A stretch of 64,000 nt of DNA from CADEDH01 sp047974625 (lineage in GTDB: Bacteria; Actinomycetota; Acidimicrobiia; Acidimicrobiales; SZUA-35), in contig JBKECK010000111.1 in the NCBI GenBank assembly GCA_047974625.1, positions 1 through 64,000 of the forward strand, read 5' to 3'. Shown one piece after another: positions 37,980 through 45,788 of the stretch. A program made the position numbers and the translations under genes. A model generated the notes under the pieces. That model worked only from the letters and a program-made list of their open reading frames with translations. It had not been told where the DNA came from and did no database searches. Each line of letters begins with the position of its first letter. Position 1 is the stretch's first letter.

Positions 37980-38924
37980 TCAGATCGGCCCGCCGGCCAG
38001 CCGCCGCTGGATGTACTCGGCGGTGCCCCGCACGCCCTCCTCCAGGTCGACGGTGGGCTTCCAGCCCAGTCGGGCCTTGGCCTCGGTGAGATCGGGACGG
38101 CGGCGGGTCGGATCGTCGACGGGCAGGGGGGCGAACACGATCGAACTGGATGAACTCGTGACCCTGGTCACCACCTCGGCCAGCTCGAGCATGGTGAACT
38201 CGATGTCGTTGCCGATGTTGATCGGCCCGGTCTCTTCGGACTCCATCAGGGCCAGCTGGCCGGCGATCTGATCGGACACGTAGCAGAAACTCCGGCTCTG
38301 GGAGCCGTCGCCGTACACCGTCAGCGGCTCGCCGCGCAGGGCCTGCCGGATGAAGTTGGTCACCACCCGGCCGTCCTCGGGACGCATCCGTGGCCCGTAT
38401 GTGTTGAAGATCCGCACGATGCGGACCTCGGTGCCGTGGTGGCGGTGGTGGGCCAGGGTCATCGCCTCGGCGAACCGTTTGGCCTCGTCGTAGACGGAGC
38501 GGGGGCCGTTCGGGTTCACATTGCCCCAGTAGGTCTCGGGCTGGGGATGGACGGCCGGGTCGCCATACACCTCACTGGTCGAGGTGAGGAAGAACCGGGC
38601 CCCCTTGGCCCGCGCCAACCCGAGGGCGTTGCGGGTGCCGAGGCTGCCCACGTCGAGGATCTCCAGGGGGATCCGCTCGAAGTCGACCGGCGAGGCCGGC
38701 GAGGCCATGTGCATCACCCGGTCCACCTCACCGGGGACCCAGATGTGCGACGTGACGTCGTGGCGCACGAAACGGAACCGTTCGTGGCCGAAAAGGTGCT
38801 CGATGTTATCGGTACTGCCGGTGATCAGGTTGTCGAGGCAGACCACCTCGTCTCCCCGGTCCAGCAGGGCATCACACATGTGGGAACCGAGAAAGCCGGC
38901 TCCGCCGGTAACCACGACTCGCAT
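37980..38924 (-). CDS. uxs: UDP-glucuronate decarboxylase (UDP-xylose synthase)
   Basis: A 314-residue extended short-chain dehydrogenase that oxidises, decarboxylates and re-reduces UDP-glucuronate to UDP-xylose. Visible: GGAGFLGSHMCDALL (NAD site), HMASPASPVDF, STSEVYGDP (Thr/Ser and Glu of the active site), SVYDEAKRFAEA (Tyr and Lys), and RIFNTYGPRM with the UXS-typical arginines. AGGAGG lies 8 bases before the ATG. The substrate is made by Ugd, encoded 104 bases upstream on the same strand. Two strong inverted repeats stand in that gap, so Uxs expression may be set separately from Ugd. Confidence 0.95.
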   Translation of the reverse strand: MRVVVTGGAGFLGSHMCDALLDRGDEVVCLDNLITGSTDNIEHLFGHERFRFVRHDVTSHIWVPGEVDRVMHMASPASPVDFERIPLEILDVGSLGTRNALGLARAKGARFFLTSTSEVYGDPAVHPQPETYWGNVNPNGPRSVYDEAKRFAEAMTLAHHRHHGTEVRIVRIFNTYGPRMRPEDGRVVTNFIRQALRGEPLTVYGDGSQSRSFCYVSDQIAGQLALMESEETGPINIGNDIEFTMLELAEVVTRVTSSSSSIVFAPLPVDDPTRRRPDLTEAKARLGWKPTVDLEEGVRGTAEYIQRRLAGGPI

Positions 38925-38946
38925 CGGTAGGTCCTCCTGGCGCCGA

Positions 38947-38968
38947 GCGCCGCTTCAAGTGGCGGCGC
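38947..38968 (-). promoter_or_regulatory. Hairpin just upstream of uxs
   Basis: GCGCCGC, 8-base loop, GCGGCGC. It sits about 10 bases upstream of the uxs ribosome-binding site and could affect uxs translation or protect the 5' end. Confidence 0.35.
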
Positions 38969-38986
38969 TTCCAAAGGGATTGGCCA

Positions 38987-39014
38987 GGCAACCGGGCGGC
39001 GCCGCCCGGTTGCC
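38987..39014 (-). terminator. Perfect 28-bp palindrome between ugd and uxs
   Basis: GGCAACCGGGCGGC followed directly by its reverse complement: 14-bp arms, no spacer, 14 bases after the ugd stop codon. It would form a very stable stem in the ugd transcript. No U-run follows, so it would be a U-less, I-shaped terminator or a processing/stabilising hairpin. Confidence 0.5.
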
Positions 39015-39028
39015 CCGAAACCGGACCG

Positions 39029-40324
39029 TCAGCGGCCCACACCCCGATATTCGAACCCTCGCCGGCGGGGAATCGAGGGTTCGAGCAGATTGCGAGTGTC
39101 GACGATCTGTTTTGCCGACATGATCTCGGCCATCTTGTCGAAATCGAGGTCGCTGAACTCGTCCCATTCGGTGAGAATGGCGAGCACCGATGCCCCCTCG
39201 GCCGCGGTGTACGGATCGGACGCCAAGGTAACGCCGAGGTCGGGATAGAGGACGTCGAGACGGTTCGCGTCGGGCGAGACGGCTGGGTCGTAGGCGCGTA
39301 CCTCCACCCCGGCCGCGGTGACGCGGCGCAACACCTCGACGGCGGGCGACTCCCGCAGATCGTCGGTGCCGGCCTTGAAGGTGAGGCCCAGGGCGGCCAC
39401 GTGGCCGCGACCACCGGCCGCGGTCACGGCGTCGAGAATCTTCTGGGCCGTCCGGTCGAACTGGTCGTCGTTGACCCGTACGACCTCGTCCAGGAAGCGG
39501 AAGTCGTAGCCGGCCTCGCGGGCGATGTTGGCCAAGGCCCGGGTGTCCTTGGGGAAGCAGCTGCCGCCCCAGCCCGGACCGGGACGCAGGAACTCCCGGC
39601 CGATGCGGGAGTCGTAGCCCATCCCGAGCACGACGTCGTTGACGTCGGCCCCGACCGCCTCGCACAGGGTGGCGATGGCGTTGACGAACGACAGTTTCGA
39701 GGCCAGGAAGGCGTTGGAGGCGTACTTGATGGTCTCGGCCGAGACCGGATCGGTGACCATGACGGGGGCAGCGATACGCGCGTACAGGGACGCCACCCGA
39801 ATCGCCGCCTCGGTGTCACGGGAGCCGATGACGACCCGGTCCGGCTCGAGGAAGTCCGACACGGCGGTGCCTTCCCGCAGGAATTCGGGGTTGGAGACCA
39901 CGGCCACGTCGGGCCGACCCATCACCCGGGCCACCACCTGGGTGGACCCCACCGGCACGGTCGACTTGTTGACCACGACACTGTGGTCGGGCACCACCGG
40001 GGCGATCTCGGCCGCCGCCGCCTCCAGATAGGAGAGATCGGCGGCCCCGTCGCGGCCCTGGGGGGTGGGCACACACAGGTAGTGGAACTCGGCGTGCTTC
40101 GACGCCGTGGCTGCACCGACCACGAAGCGCAGATTTCCCGAACGCTGGCCCTCGTCGACCAGGCGGTCCAGGCCCTTCTCGACGATCGGGATCTCCCCGG
40201 CCTGCAGGCGGGCGACCTTGTCGGCATCGACATCCGCGCAAATCACGTCATGACCGAGATGAGCAAAACAGGCGCCGGTGGTGAGGCCGACATACCCGGT
40301 TCCGATAATGGCTATGGTCGCCAA
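39029..40324 (-). CDS. ugd: UDP-glucose 6-dehydrogenase
   Basis: A 431-residue enzyme that oxidises UDP-glucose to UDP-glucuronate with two NAD. Visible: IGTGYVGLTTGACFAHLGH (NAD fold), the catalytic cysteine in GPGWGGSCFPKDT, and the C-terminal UDP-binding part with GLTFKAGTDDLRESPA. The start is TTG at 40324: GGAGG stands 7 bases before it and the NAD fold begins 3 residues later (LATIAIIGTGYVG). An in-frame ATG 13 codons upstream has no such support. The 5' region contains a TAGGCT hexamer and an ACGTCGCC inverted repeat. Its product feeds Uxs. Confidence 0.96.
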   Translation of the reverse strand: MATIAIIGTGYVGLTTGACFAHLGHDVICADVDADKVARLQAGEIPIVEKGLDRLVDEGQRSGNLRFVVGAATASKHAEFHYLCVPTPQGRDGAADLSYLEAAAAEIAPVVPDHSVVVNKSTVPVGSTQVVARVMGRPDVAVVSNPEFLREGTAVSDFLEPDRVVIGSRDTEAAIRVASLYARIAAPVMVTDPVSAETIKYASNAFLASKLSFVNAIATLCEAVGADVNDVVLGMGYDSRIGREFLRPGPGWGGSCFPKDTRALANIAREAGYDFRFLDEVVRVNDDQFDRTAQKILDAVTAAGGRGHVAALGLTFKAGTDDLRESPAVEVLRRVTAAGVEVRAYDPAVSPDANRLDVLYPDLGVTLASDPYTAAEGASVLAILTEWDEFSDLDFDKMAEIMSAKQIVDTRNLLEPSIPRRRGFEYRGVGR

Positions 40325-40361
40325 CGCTGATCCTCCACAGATCTCATTGCCCTGCACGCCC

Positions 40362-40378
40362 ACGTCGCCAGGCGACGT
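40362..40378 (-). promoter_or_regulatory. 8-bp perfect inverted repeat in the ugd leader
   Basis: ACGTCGCC, one base, GGCGACGT, 38 bases upstream of the TTG start and downstream of the proposed -10. It could be an operator or a leader hairpin. Confidence 0.4.
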
Positions 40379-40389
40379 ATCTCGGCGGA

Positions 40390-40395
40390 AGCCTA
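40390..40395 (-). promoter_or_regulatory. Putative -10 of ugd
   Basis: TAGGCT on the minus strand, the same hexamer as at ftsH. Transcription from it would give a leader of about 60 bases holding the inverted repeat and the GGAGG site. Confidence 0.35.
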
Positions 40396-40484
40396 ACCGG
40401 GGCGCTTACGCACGGGTTACGGCTGGGGAGGTCTACCTCGGTCGGAGACGGGGCCGACGACCTGACCGCGGCGGCCCCGCCGAA

Positions 40485-40515
40485 CCGGCCCGCCGGCCGG
40501 ATCCCGGCGGGCCGG
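40485..40515 (-). terminator. 12-bp perfect inverted repeat behind the LCP gene
   Basis: CCGGCCCGCCGG, 7-base loop, CCGGCGGGCCGG, 34 bases after the LCP stop codon on the minus strand. No U-run. It probably ends the thiN-LCP transcript, or separates it from ugd. Confidence 0.5.
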
Positions 40516-40549
40516 ATTGCCACCGATCAGGCGAAACGGCCCCCGAGAC

Positions 40550-42250
40550 TCACCGGCAGTAGGCGGCATCGCCGGCCGACCCGGCGGTGTCGGGGGACTC
40601 GGTGGTGATGGGGCTCCCGGCCGCTCCGGCCGAGGACTGGCCCAGGGCCCCGTCGGGTCCGAGGACGTCGGCGCCCAGCCGGTCGCCAGGCGGGGGCGTC
40701 ACCGGGTCGGTCACGGTGACCACCACCTCCCGGGGGGCCAGTGCCGACGTCTCCACGAAGGTCACTCCGGGGGGAACGGCCGCCGCCGAGACGGTGGGGC
40801 CCGCCGGAGCCGCCACCTCGGAGGTCCCCGTCCCCGCCTCCCCCTCGCCATCATCCCGGCCGGTCAGGGCGGCGGCCACCACCTCGGCCGCCTGGCGGCC
40901 GCTGGGGCCGTAGGCCACCGTGATCCCCCCGGTCGGCGCCACCACGCTCGAACTGGTGAGCGGTCGCGCCTCGTCGACGTCGAACCCGGCCCCGTCCAAC
41001 CGGGTCAGCACCGTGTCCAGCCCGGTCTCCCCGGGTTCGTCGGCGGTTCCGGACCCCCGAGCCGACCCGGACGACCCCGAACCCCGGGCCTCATCAGACC
41101 GGACGGTAACGGCGATCGTGTCCGGGTCGTCGAATCGGGCCCCGCGCATCAGGGCCAGGACGGCGGCGGCGTCGGCATCCCGGGGCACCAGGACACGGGC
41201 GGTGCCGACCGTGTCGTCACTGGCCGGCACGGTGAAGGTCTGCAGGTCATCGGGCTCGAAACCGCGGTAGTCCTGGGCCAGATCGAGCAGCAGGGCCGGG
41301 CTCATCTCGGAGTCGATGACCACGTTCTTGATGCCGGTGTCGATCAGGTCGGCCAACACGACGGGGTTGCGGGCGCCGTTGTCGATGGCGGACTGCAGCA
41401 GGCGTTGGAGAAAGTCCTGCTGGCGGCCGATCCGGCCCAGGTCGCTGCTGGGGTCGGTCTGCCACTCCCCGTCGGCGTCCCTGGTCTGGTAGTAGCGGGA
41501 CCGCACGTAGGCAAGCGCCTCCCGTGGCCCGAGGGCGTGACACCCGGCTGTGTCCACGATGAAACCGGTCTGCGACCGCGGTGGATCGGCGTTGACGTTC
41601 CAGTCCCGGGCGGGCGTGTCGAAGTAGACGTCCACCGACCCCACCGCATCCACCAGGCCTTCGAAGCCGGCGAAGTCGACGTTGACGTAGTGGTGGATGG
41701 GAACGTCGAACCGCTGTTCGATCGTATCGATCAGGCCCGACGGGCCGGCCACCACGAAGGCGCGGTTGATCTTGTCGCTCCGTCCGGTGTCGGCGATCGG
41801 CAGCCACAGGTCACGGGGCAAGGACAGTAAGGCGGCCTGGCCGGTGCGCTGGTCGATGTGGGCCAGGATGATCACGTCGGCCAACCGCTCGCCCTGCCGT
41901 CCGATCTGGACCGGATCGTCCGGGTCGAGGTTGGCGGACGAGTCGGATCCGACCAGCAGGATGTTGACCACCCGGTTGCCCCCCTCGGCGGCCGTCGGGG
42001 TGAGTGAGCGGTCGAGCGGTACCCGGGCCACCGACCCCGCGTGGCGGGCGGCCACGGCCAGGACACCGGCCGCGGTCAGGCTCACCGTCATGATGACGAC
42101 GTTGCCGACCAGGACCATCCGTTGCCACCAGGTGCGACGGTGGCGGAGGGCGGTGACGACGGGGTCGCCGACCGGACCCGTGGCGGGCCGATCGGCGGCT
42201 GTGGGGGTGGGCACCCGAGCGGGTGTGTCCACCGTTTCGGCGGCGGTCAT
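40550..42250 (-). CDS. LytR-CpsA-Psr family ligase with LytR_C domain
   Basis: A 566-residue LCP protein, the class that transfers glycans from polyprenyl-pyrophosphate carriers to peptidoglycan (or arabinogalactan in mycobacteria). One helix at about 45-68 anchors it. The LCP domain (about 95-275) has LLVGSDS, RLADVIILAHID, LLSLPRDLWLPI, SDKINRAF, and the conserved arginines in ALAYVRSRY and GRIGRQQDF. A second, LytR_C-type domain lies at about 415-485, after a Gly/Ser-rich linker. The ATG overlaps the stop of the thiamine pyrophosphokinase gene (ATGA). It is the likely attachment enzyme for the glycan built by the neighbouring genes. Confidence 0.93.
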   Translation of the reverse strand: MTAAETVDTPARVPTPTAADRPATGPVGDPVVTALRHRRTWWQRMVLVGNVVIMTVSLTAAGVLAVAARHAGSVARVPLDRSLTPTAAEGGNRVVNILLVGSDSSANLDPDDPVQIGRQGERLADVIILAHIDQRTGQAALLSLPRDLWLPIADTGRSDKINRAFVVAGPSGLIDTIEQRFDVPIHHYVNVDFAGFEGLVDAVGSVDVYFDTPARDWNVNADPPRSQTGFIVDTAGCHALGPREALAYVRSRYYQTRDADGEWQTDPSSDLGRIGRQQDFLQRLLQSAIDNGARNPVVLADLIDTGIKNVVIDSEMSPALLLDLAQDYRGFEPDDLQTFTVPASDDTVGTARVLVPRDADAAAVLALMRGARFDDPDTIAVTVRSDEARGSGSSGSARGSGTADEPGETGLDTVLTRLDGAGFDVDEARPLTSSSVVAPTGGITVAYGPSGRQAAEVVAAALTGRDDGEGEAGTGTSEVAAPAGPTVSAAAVPPGVTFVETSALAPREVVVTVTDPVTPPPGDRLGADVLGPDGALGQSSAGAAGSPITTESPDTAGSAGDAAYCR

Positions 42251-42951
42251 GCCTCGATGGTGTCTCCCTCGTGGCCGCCGGCTTCGGTTCCGCCTGACCC
42301 GGACGCCCCCATGGCGTCGGGCCGTATGGCCATCACAACCCCGGAGGCCACCACCACGGTGGCCCCGGGAGCAACGATGACGTTGCTCACCCCCCGACCG
42401 GCCCCCGCCACCAGGGTGGCGTCGGCCAGGGGATATTCGAGTCCGGTGGTGGTGACCCCGCGAGCGTCCCCGTGGATCGGGAGCAGGGACACCGTGGCCC
42501 CCACCGGCCCGTCCAGCGGGCGCGGCCGGGAACGGGCCACGGTCACCCAGGCCGGCCCGGCCACCGCGTCGAGGTCGACGGCGGCGACCCGCTCGTCGCC
42601 CAGCAGGAGGAGGTTGGCCACCTCGTGGTCGAGGCGGCCGCCGCCGACACCCAGCACCACGATACGGTCCGGCCCTTGGGCCATCGCCGCCCCCAGGGCC
42701 AGTTCGAGATCAGTTTCGGCCTTACGACCCGGGTGCCGTTCGATCGGGGTCCCCGCCTCCTCAGCCCGGGCCAGACCCCCGGGTGACACCGAGTCGAGAT
42801 CACCGACCACCAGGTCCGGGCTCAGCCCGAGGGCGTAGGCGTGGTCGAGGCCGGAGTCGGCGACGATGCAGCGGTCGACCGGGCCCACGGCGTCAACGGC
42901 CCACGGTGAGGGTCGATCGCCCCCGGCGATGATGAGAACGGTCGAGACCAC
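42247..42951 (-). CDS. thiN: Thiamine pyrophosphokinase-like protein
   Basis: A 234-residue protein of the thiamin diphosphokinase fold, which moves pyrophosphate from ATP to thiamine. Conserved parts: IIAGGDRP, CIVADSGLDHAYALGLSPDL, VGDLDSVSP, RHPGRKAETDLELAL, VLGVGGGRLDHEVANLLLL, and the C-terminal VSLLPIHGDARGVTTTGLEY. The acidic and basic residues of the active site are in place. GTG at 42951 is chosen because TACGCT lies 9 bases before it; the frame stays open to 42993. Its stop overlaps the LCP start, so the two are coupled. No functional link between them is obvious. Confidence 0.88.
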   Translation of the reverse strand: MVSTVLIIAGGDRPSPWAVDAVGPVDRCIVADSGLDHAYALGLSPDLVVGDLDSVSPGGLARAEEAGTPIERHPGRKAETDLELALGAAMAQGPDRIVVLGVGGGRLDHEVANLLLLGDERVAAVDLDAVAGPAWVTVARSRPRPLDGPVGATVSLLPIHGDARGVTTTGLEYPLADATLVAGAGRGVSNVIVAPGATVVVASGVVMAIRPDAMGASGSGGTEAGGHEGDTIEA

Positions 42952-42960
42952 AGGCTCCGT

Positions 42961-42966
42961 AGCGTA
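42961..42966 (-). promoter_or_regulatory. Putative -10 of the thiN-LCP operon
   Basis: TACGCT, 9 bases before the GTG at 42951. Confidence 0.4.
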
Positions 42967-43030
42967 GGCCACCCGGCCCCGGTCCGGGCTCACGGTGGCC
43001 GGGGGTTCACCGTCACCGGGGGTCTTTGGC

Positions 43031-43063
43031 TACCGTCTCAGGCGGCCGACCACCGGGGTCGGC
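43031..43063 (+). promoter_or_regulatory. Putative promoter and operator of the acyl-CoA dehydrogenase gene
   Basis: TACCGT at 43031-43036 could be the -10. Right behind it is an inverted repeat, GCCGACC, 5 bases, GGTCGGC (43045-43063), 34 bases before the start codon. A repressor bound there would block early transcription. This is a pattern-based guess. Confidence 0.35.
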
Positions 43064-43097
43064 TCCTCATGTTCGGCCCGACGGGCCAGGAGCACCG

Positions 43098-44252
43098 ATG
43101 CTGAAGCGCACCCTGTTCGACAACGACCATGAGCTGTTCCGCGAATCGTTCCGGAGCTTCGTGGCCAGGGAGATCGTCCCCAACGCCGACGCGTGGGAGG
43201 ATGCGGGCCTGGTCGACAAGGCCATGTTCGTCAAGGCCGGGGCGAACGGCTTCCTGGGCATGGAGATCCCCGAGGGGCTCGGCGGCGGCGGGGTGGACGA
43301 CTTCCGCTTCAACGTGATCATCAACGAGGAGATCCAGCGGGCCGGGGTGATGGGGTCCGGGATGTGCATCACCCTCCACAACGACATCTGCCTGCCCTAC
43401 TTCATGCACCTGACCGACGACGATCAGAAGGCCCGGTGGCTGCCCGGAATCGCCTCCGGTGAGCTGATGACCGCGGTGGCGATGACCGAGCCCGGCACCG
43501 GCTCCGACCTGGCCGGGATCGCCACCACCGCCATCCGCGACGGTGACGACTACGTGCTCAACGGCTCCAAGACGTTCATCACCAACGGCATCAACTCCGA
43601 CCTGATCATCGTGGCAGCCAAGACCGACCCAAGCCAGGCCCACAGGGGCATGAGCCTGCTGGTGGTGGAGGAGGGGATGCCCGGGTTCACCCGCGGTCGC
43701 AACCTGGACAAGATCGGGCTCCACGCCCAGGACACCGCGGAGCTGTTCTTCACCGACGTCCGGGTGCCCGCGGCCAACCTCCTGGGAGGTGAGGAGGGCC
43801 AGGGCTTCTTCCATCTGGTCCAGAACCTGCCCCGGGAGCGGCTGTCGCTGTCGGTGGGTTCGGTCAACCACGCCCTCGCCGCGTTCGGGTGGACGCTGGA
43901 GTACTGCCGGGAGCGCCAGGCGTTCGGCCAGCCCATCGGTTCCTTCCAGAATTCCCGGTTCGCCCTGGCCGAGATGAAGACCGAGCTCGACATCGCCCAG
44001 GTGTTCGTGGACCGGCAGGTCGACGCCTATCTGGCCGGGGAGCTGACCGCCGACGACGCGGCCGAGGCCAAGTGGTGGTGCACCGACCTGGAGTGCTCGG
44101 TCATCGACCGCTGCCTCCAACTGTTCGGCGGGTACGGCTACATGGAGGAGTACCCGATCGCCCGCGCCTACCGGGACGCCCGGGTCCAGAAGATCTACGG
44201 CGGCACCAACGAGATCATGAAGGAGATCGTGGGCCGGTCGCTCGGGTTCTGA
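43098..44252 (+). CDS. Acyl-CoA dehydrogenase, long-chain type
   Basis: A 384-residue FAD-dependent acyl-CoA dehydrogenase for the first step of fatty acid beta-oxidation. Visible: AMTEPGTGSDLAGI and KTFITNGINSDLIIVAAKTD (FAD and substrate contacts), and YGYMEEYPIARAYRDARVQK near the end. The place of the catalytic glutamate in medium-chain enzymes reads IYGGTNEIMKE, so the glutamate is absent there. As in mammalian LCAD and isovaleryl-CoA dehydrogenase, the base is probably the Glu of LPRERLSLS, in helix G. The ATG at 43098 follows CCAGGAG by 6 bases. It converges with the MocR gene, 9 bases away. Confidence 0.94.
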   Translation: MLKRTLFDNDHELFRESFRSFVAREIVPNADAWEDAGLVDKAMFVKAGANGFLGMEIPEGLGGGGVDDFRFNVIINEEIQRAGVMGSGMCITLHNDICLPYFMHLTDDDQKARWLPGIASGELMTAVAMTEPGTGSDLAGIATTAIRDGDDYVLNGSKTFITNGINSDLIIVAAKTDPSQAHRGMSLLVVEEGMPGFTRGRNLDKIGLHAQDTAELFFTDVRVPAANLLGGEEGQGFFHLVQNLPRERLSLSVGSVNHALAAFGWTLEYCRERQAFGQPIGSFQNSRFALAEMKTELDIAQVFVDRQVDAYLAGELTADDAAEAKWWCTDLECSVIDRCLQLFGGYGYMEEYPIARAYRDARVQKIYGGTNEIMKEIVGRSLGF

Positions 44253-44261
44253 TCGGCGGGT

Positions 44262-45776
44262 TCACAGGGCGAACGGGCGGTGCCCGGCCGGGACCGGGGC
44301 CGGCTCGAACGACGACCAAGCCGTTCCCAGCCGGTGGACGGCCTGGAGGAGCTGGGGCTCGGTGGTGGTGAACGGCAGCCGCACGTGACGGTTGTCGGTC
44401 AGCCCGAACTGCCGTCCGCTGGCCACCAGGACCCCGTGGCGGGCCGCGTGGCCGCAGAACTCTTCAGCCATCGGTTCCGGCAGCTCGGCCCAGAGCACGA
44501 GCCCGCCACGCGGCTTGCGGACCCGCCACTCGGGCAGGGTTTCCCGGACGGCGGCGAGCAGGACGTCCCGGCCCCGGCGGAGCTGGTCGGCCCGGTCGGC
44601 CATGATCAGGTCGAGCCGGTCGATGACACCGACCAGGGCCAGCTGGGAGTGGATGGCCGAGTACAGGTCGAGCATGAAGCGGAGACGGCGGAACTCGTCG
44701 ATGGCCTGGGCGTTGGCGCGGATCCAACCAGCCCGCAACCCGGGCCACGAGACCTTGCTCAGGGAGTCGACCACCACGCCCCGGGCGGCCGCGGCCGGGG
44801 TGGCGTCGGCCAGCAGGGGTCGGGGGTCGCCGGCCTCGATCCCCAGACGGGCCATCACTCGGTCCTCGACCAGGGCCACCTCGAACTCGTCGACCAGGGC
44901 TAGGAGCTGGCTGCGCCGCCCGGCCGGGAGGAAGGAACCGGTGGGATTGTGGTGGTAGGGGCTGAGGGCGACAGCCACCGGCCGGTCGTGGACGAGGGCC
45001 TGGCGGAGATCGGAGAGGATGACCCCGTCCTGGTCCACCCGGACCGGCCGGATCCGCCCCCCGACCCCGGTCACGGTGTCGATCAGGCCGGGCCAGGTCG
45101 CCTCCTCGCAGGCCACCACGTCGCCCGGGCCGACCAGGAGCCGGATGGCCAAGGAGAGGGCCTGCTGGGCGCCCGAGGTGATGAGGATCTGATCCGCGGT
45201 GGTGGGCAGGCCCTCGACGGTCACCAGTTCGGCCACCCGGCGCCGGACCGGCATCAGGCCCGCGGCGTCGACCTCGTCGAGCAGCGAGGCGTGCTCGCCG
45301 AGGTCCACCGCGCTGACGGTCTCCAGGACCCTGGGCAGCATCCGGGGCATGGCCATGAGCAGATCGATGGCGTCGGCGTGGACCTCGAGGAGCCGGTCAC
45401 CAACCCGATCGGCCGACCCGGGGGGCGCCTGGGGGGCGCTGGTCACCCGCGTCCCGCTCCCCCGCCGCCGGGCCACCAGCCCCTGTTCGGCCAGTCTCGT
45501 GTAGGCCGAGACGACGGTCCCCCGTGACACGGTCAGGGTCGAGGCCAGGCTCCGTTCCGGGGGCAGGAGGACGCCATGCCGGAGCCGCCCCGTCTCGACC
45601 AGGGTGCCGATGGCGGCCGACAACTGGTGGTAGAGCGGCCCGGGACCGGTGTTCCACAGGCCGAGGAGCGCCGCCAGCTGGTCGACCGATATCCGGCTCG
45701 CCAGGCCTTGGTCCAATTTGTGGGCCTTTTCATGGGCCATTCCTGAACCATTGGCTCTCGATTTGGACCTATCCAT
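44262..45776 (-). CDS. MocR-family regulator (GntR DNA-binding domain plus aminotransferase domain)
   Basis: A 504-residue MocR/PdxR-type regulator. The winged helix (about 40-110) reads GPLYHQLSAAIGTLVETG, LPPERSLASTLTVSRGTVV and RRRGSGTRV. The rest is a fold-type I aminotransferase domain with the PLP lysine in SLSKVSWPGLRAGW. Such proteins use PLP or an amino-acid adduct as ligand and often control the divergent gene. The ATG at 45776 is 6 bases after TATGAT, so a leaderless start fits; an ATG at 45740 is the alternative. The divergent neighbour is a 115-residue protein of unknown function. Confidence 0.93.
   Translation of the reverse strand: MDRSKSRANGSGMAHEKAHKLDQGLASRISVDQLAALLGLWNTGPGPLYHQLSAAIGTLVETGRLRHGVLLPPERSLASTLTVSRGTVVSAYTRLAEQGLVARRRGSGTRVTSAPQAPPGSADRVGDRLLEVHADAIDLLMAMPRMLPRVLETVSAVDLGEHASLLDEVDAAGLMPVRRRVAELVTVEGLPTTADQILITSGAQQALSLAIRLLVGPGDVVACEEATWPGLIDTVTGVGGRIRPVRVDQDGVILSDLRQALVHDRPVAVALSPYHHNPTGSFLPAGRRSQLLALVDEFEVALVEDRVMARLGIEAGDPRPLLADATPAAAARGVVVDSLSKVSWPGLRAGWIRANAQAIDEFRRLRFMLDLYSAIHSQLALVGVIDRLDLIMADRADQLRRGRDVLLAAVRETLPEWRVRKPRGGLVLWAELPEPMAEEFCGHAARHGVLVASGRQFGLTDNRHVRLPFTTTEPQLLQAVHRLGTAWSSFEPAPVPAGHRPFAL
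45710..45770. promoter_or_regulatory. Possible MocR operator half-sites
   Basis: GGTCCAATTT (45710-45719) and ATTTGGACCT (45761-45770) are near-perfect inverted copies 41 bases apart, in a locally AT-rich stretch at the 5' end of the mocR gene. MocR proteins often bind spaced half-sites near their own start; this is a suggestion. Confidence 0.35.
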
Positions 45777-45782
45777 GTGTTG

Positions 45783-45788
45783 ATCATA
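45783..45788 (-). promoter_or_regulatory. Putative leaderless -10 of mocR
   Basis: TATGAT, 6 bases before the ATG at 45776. It overlaps the first base of the divergent gene's proposed start codon. Confidence 0.5.
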
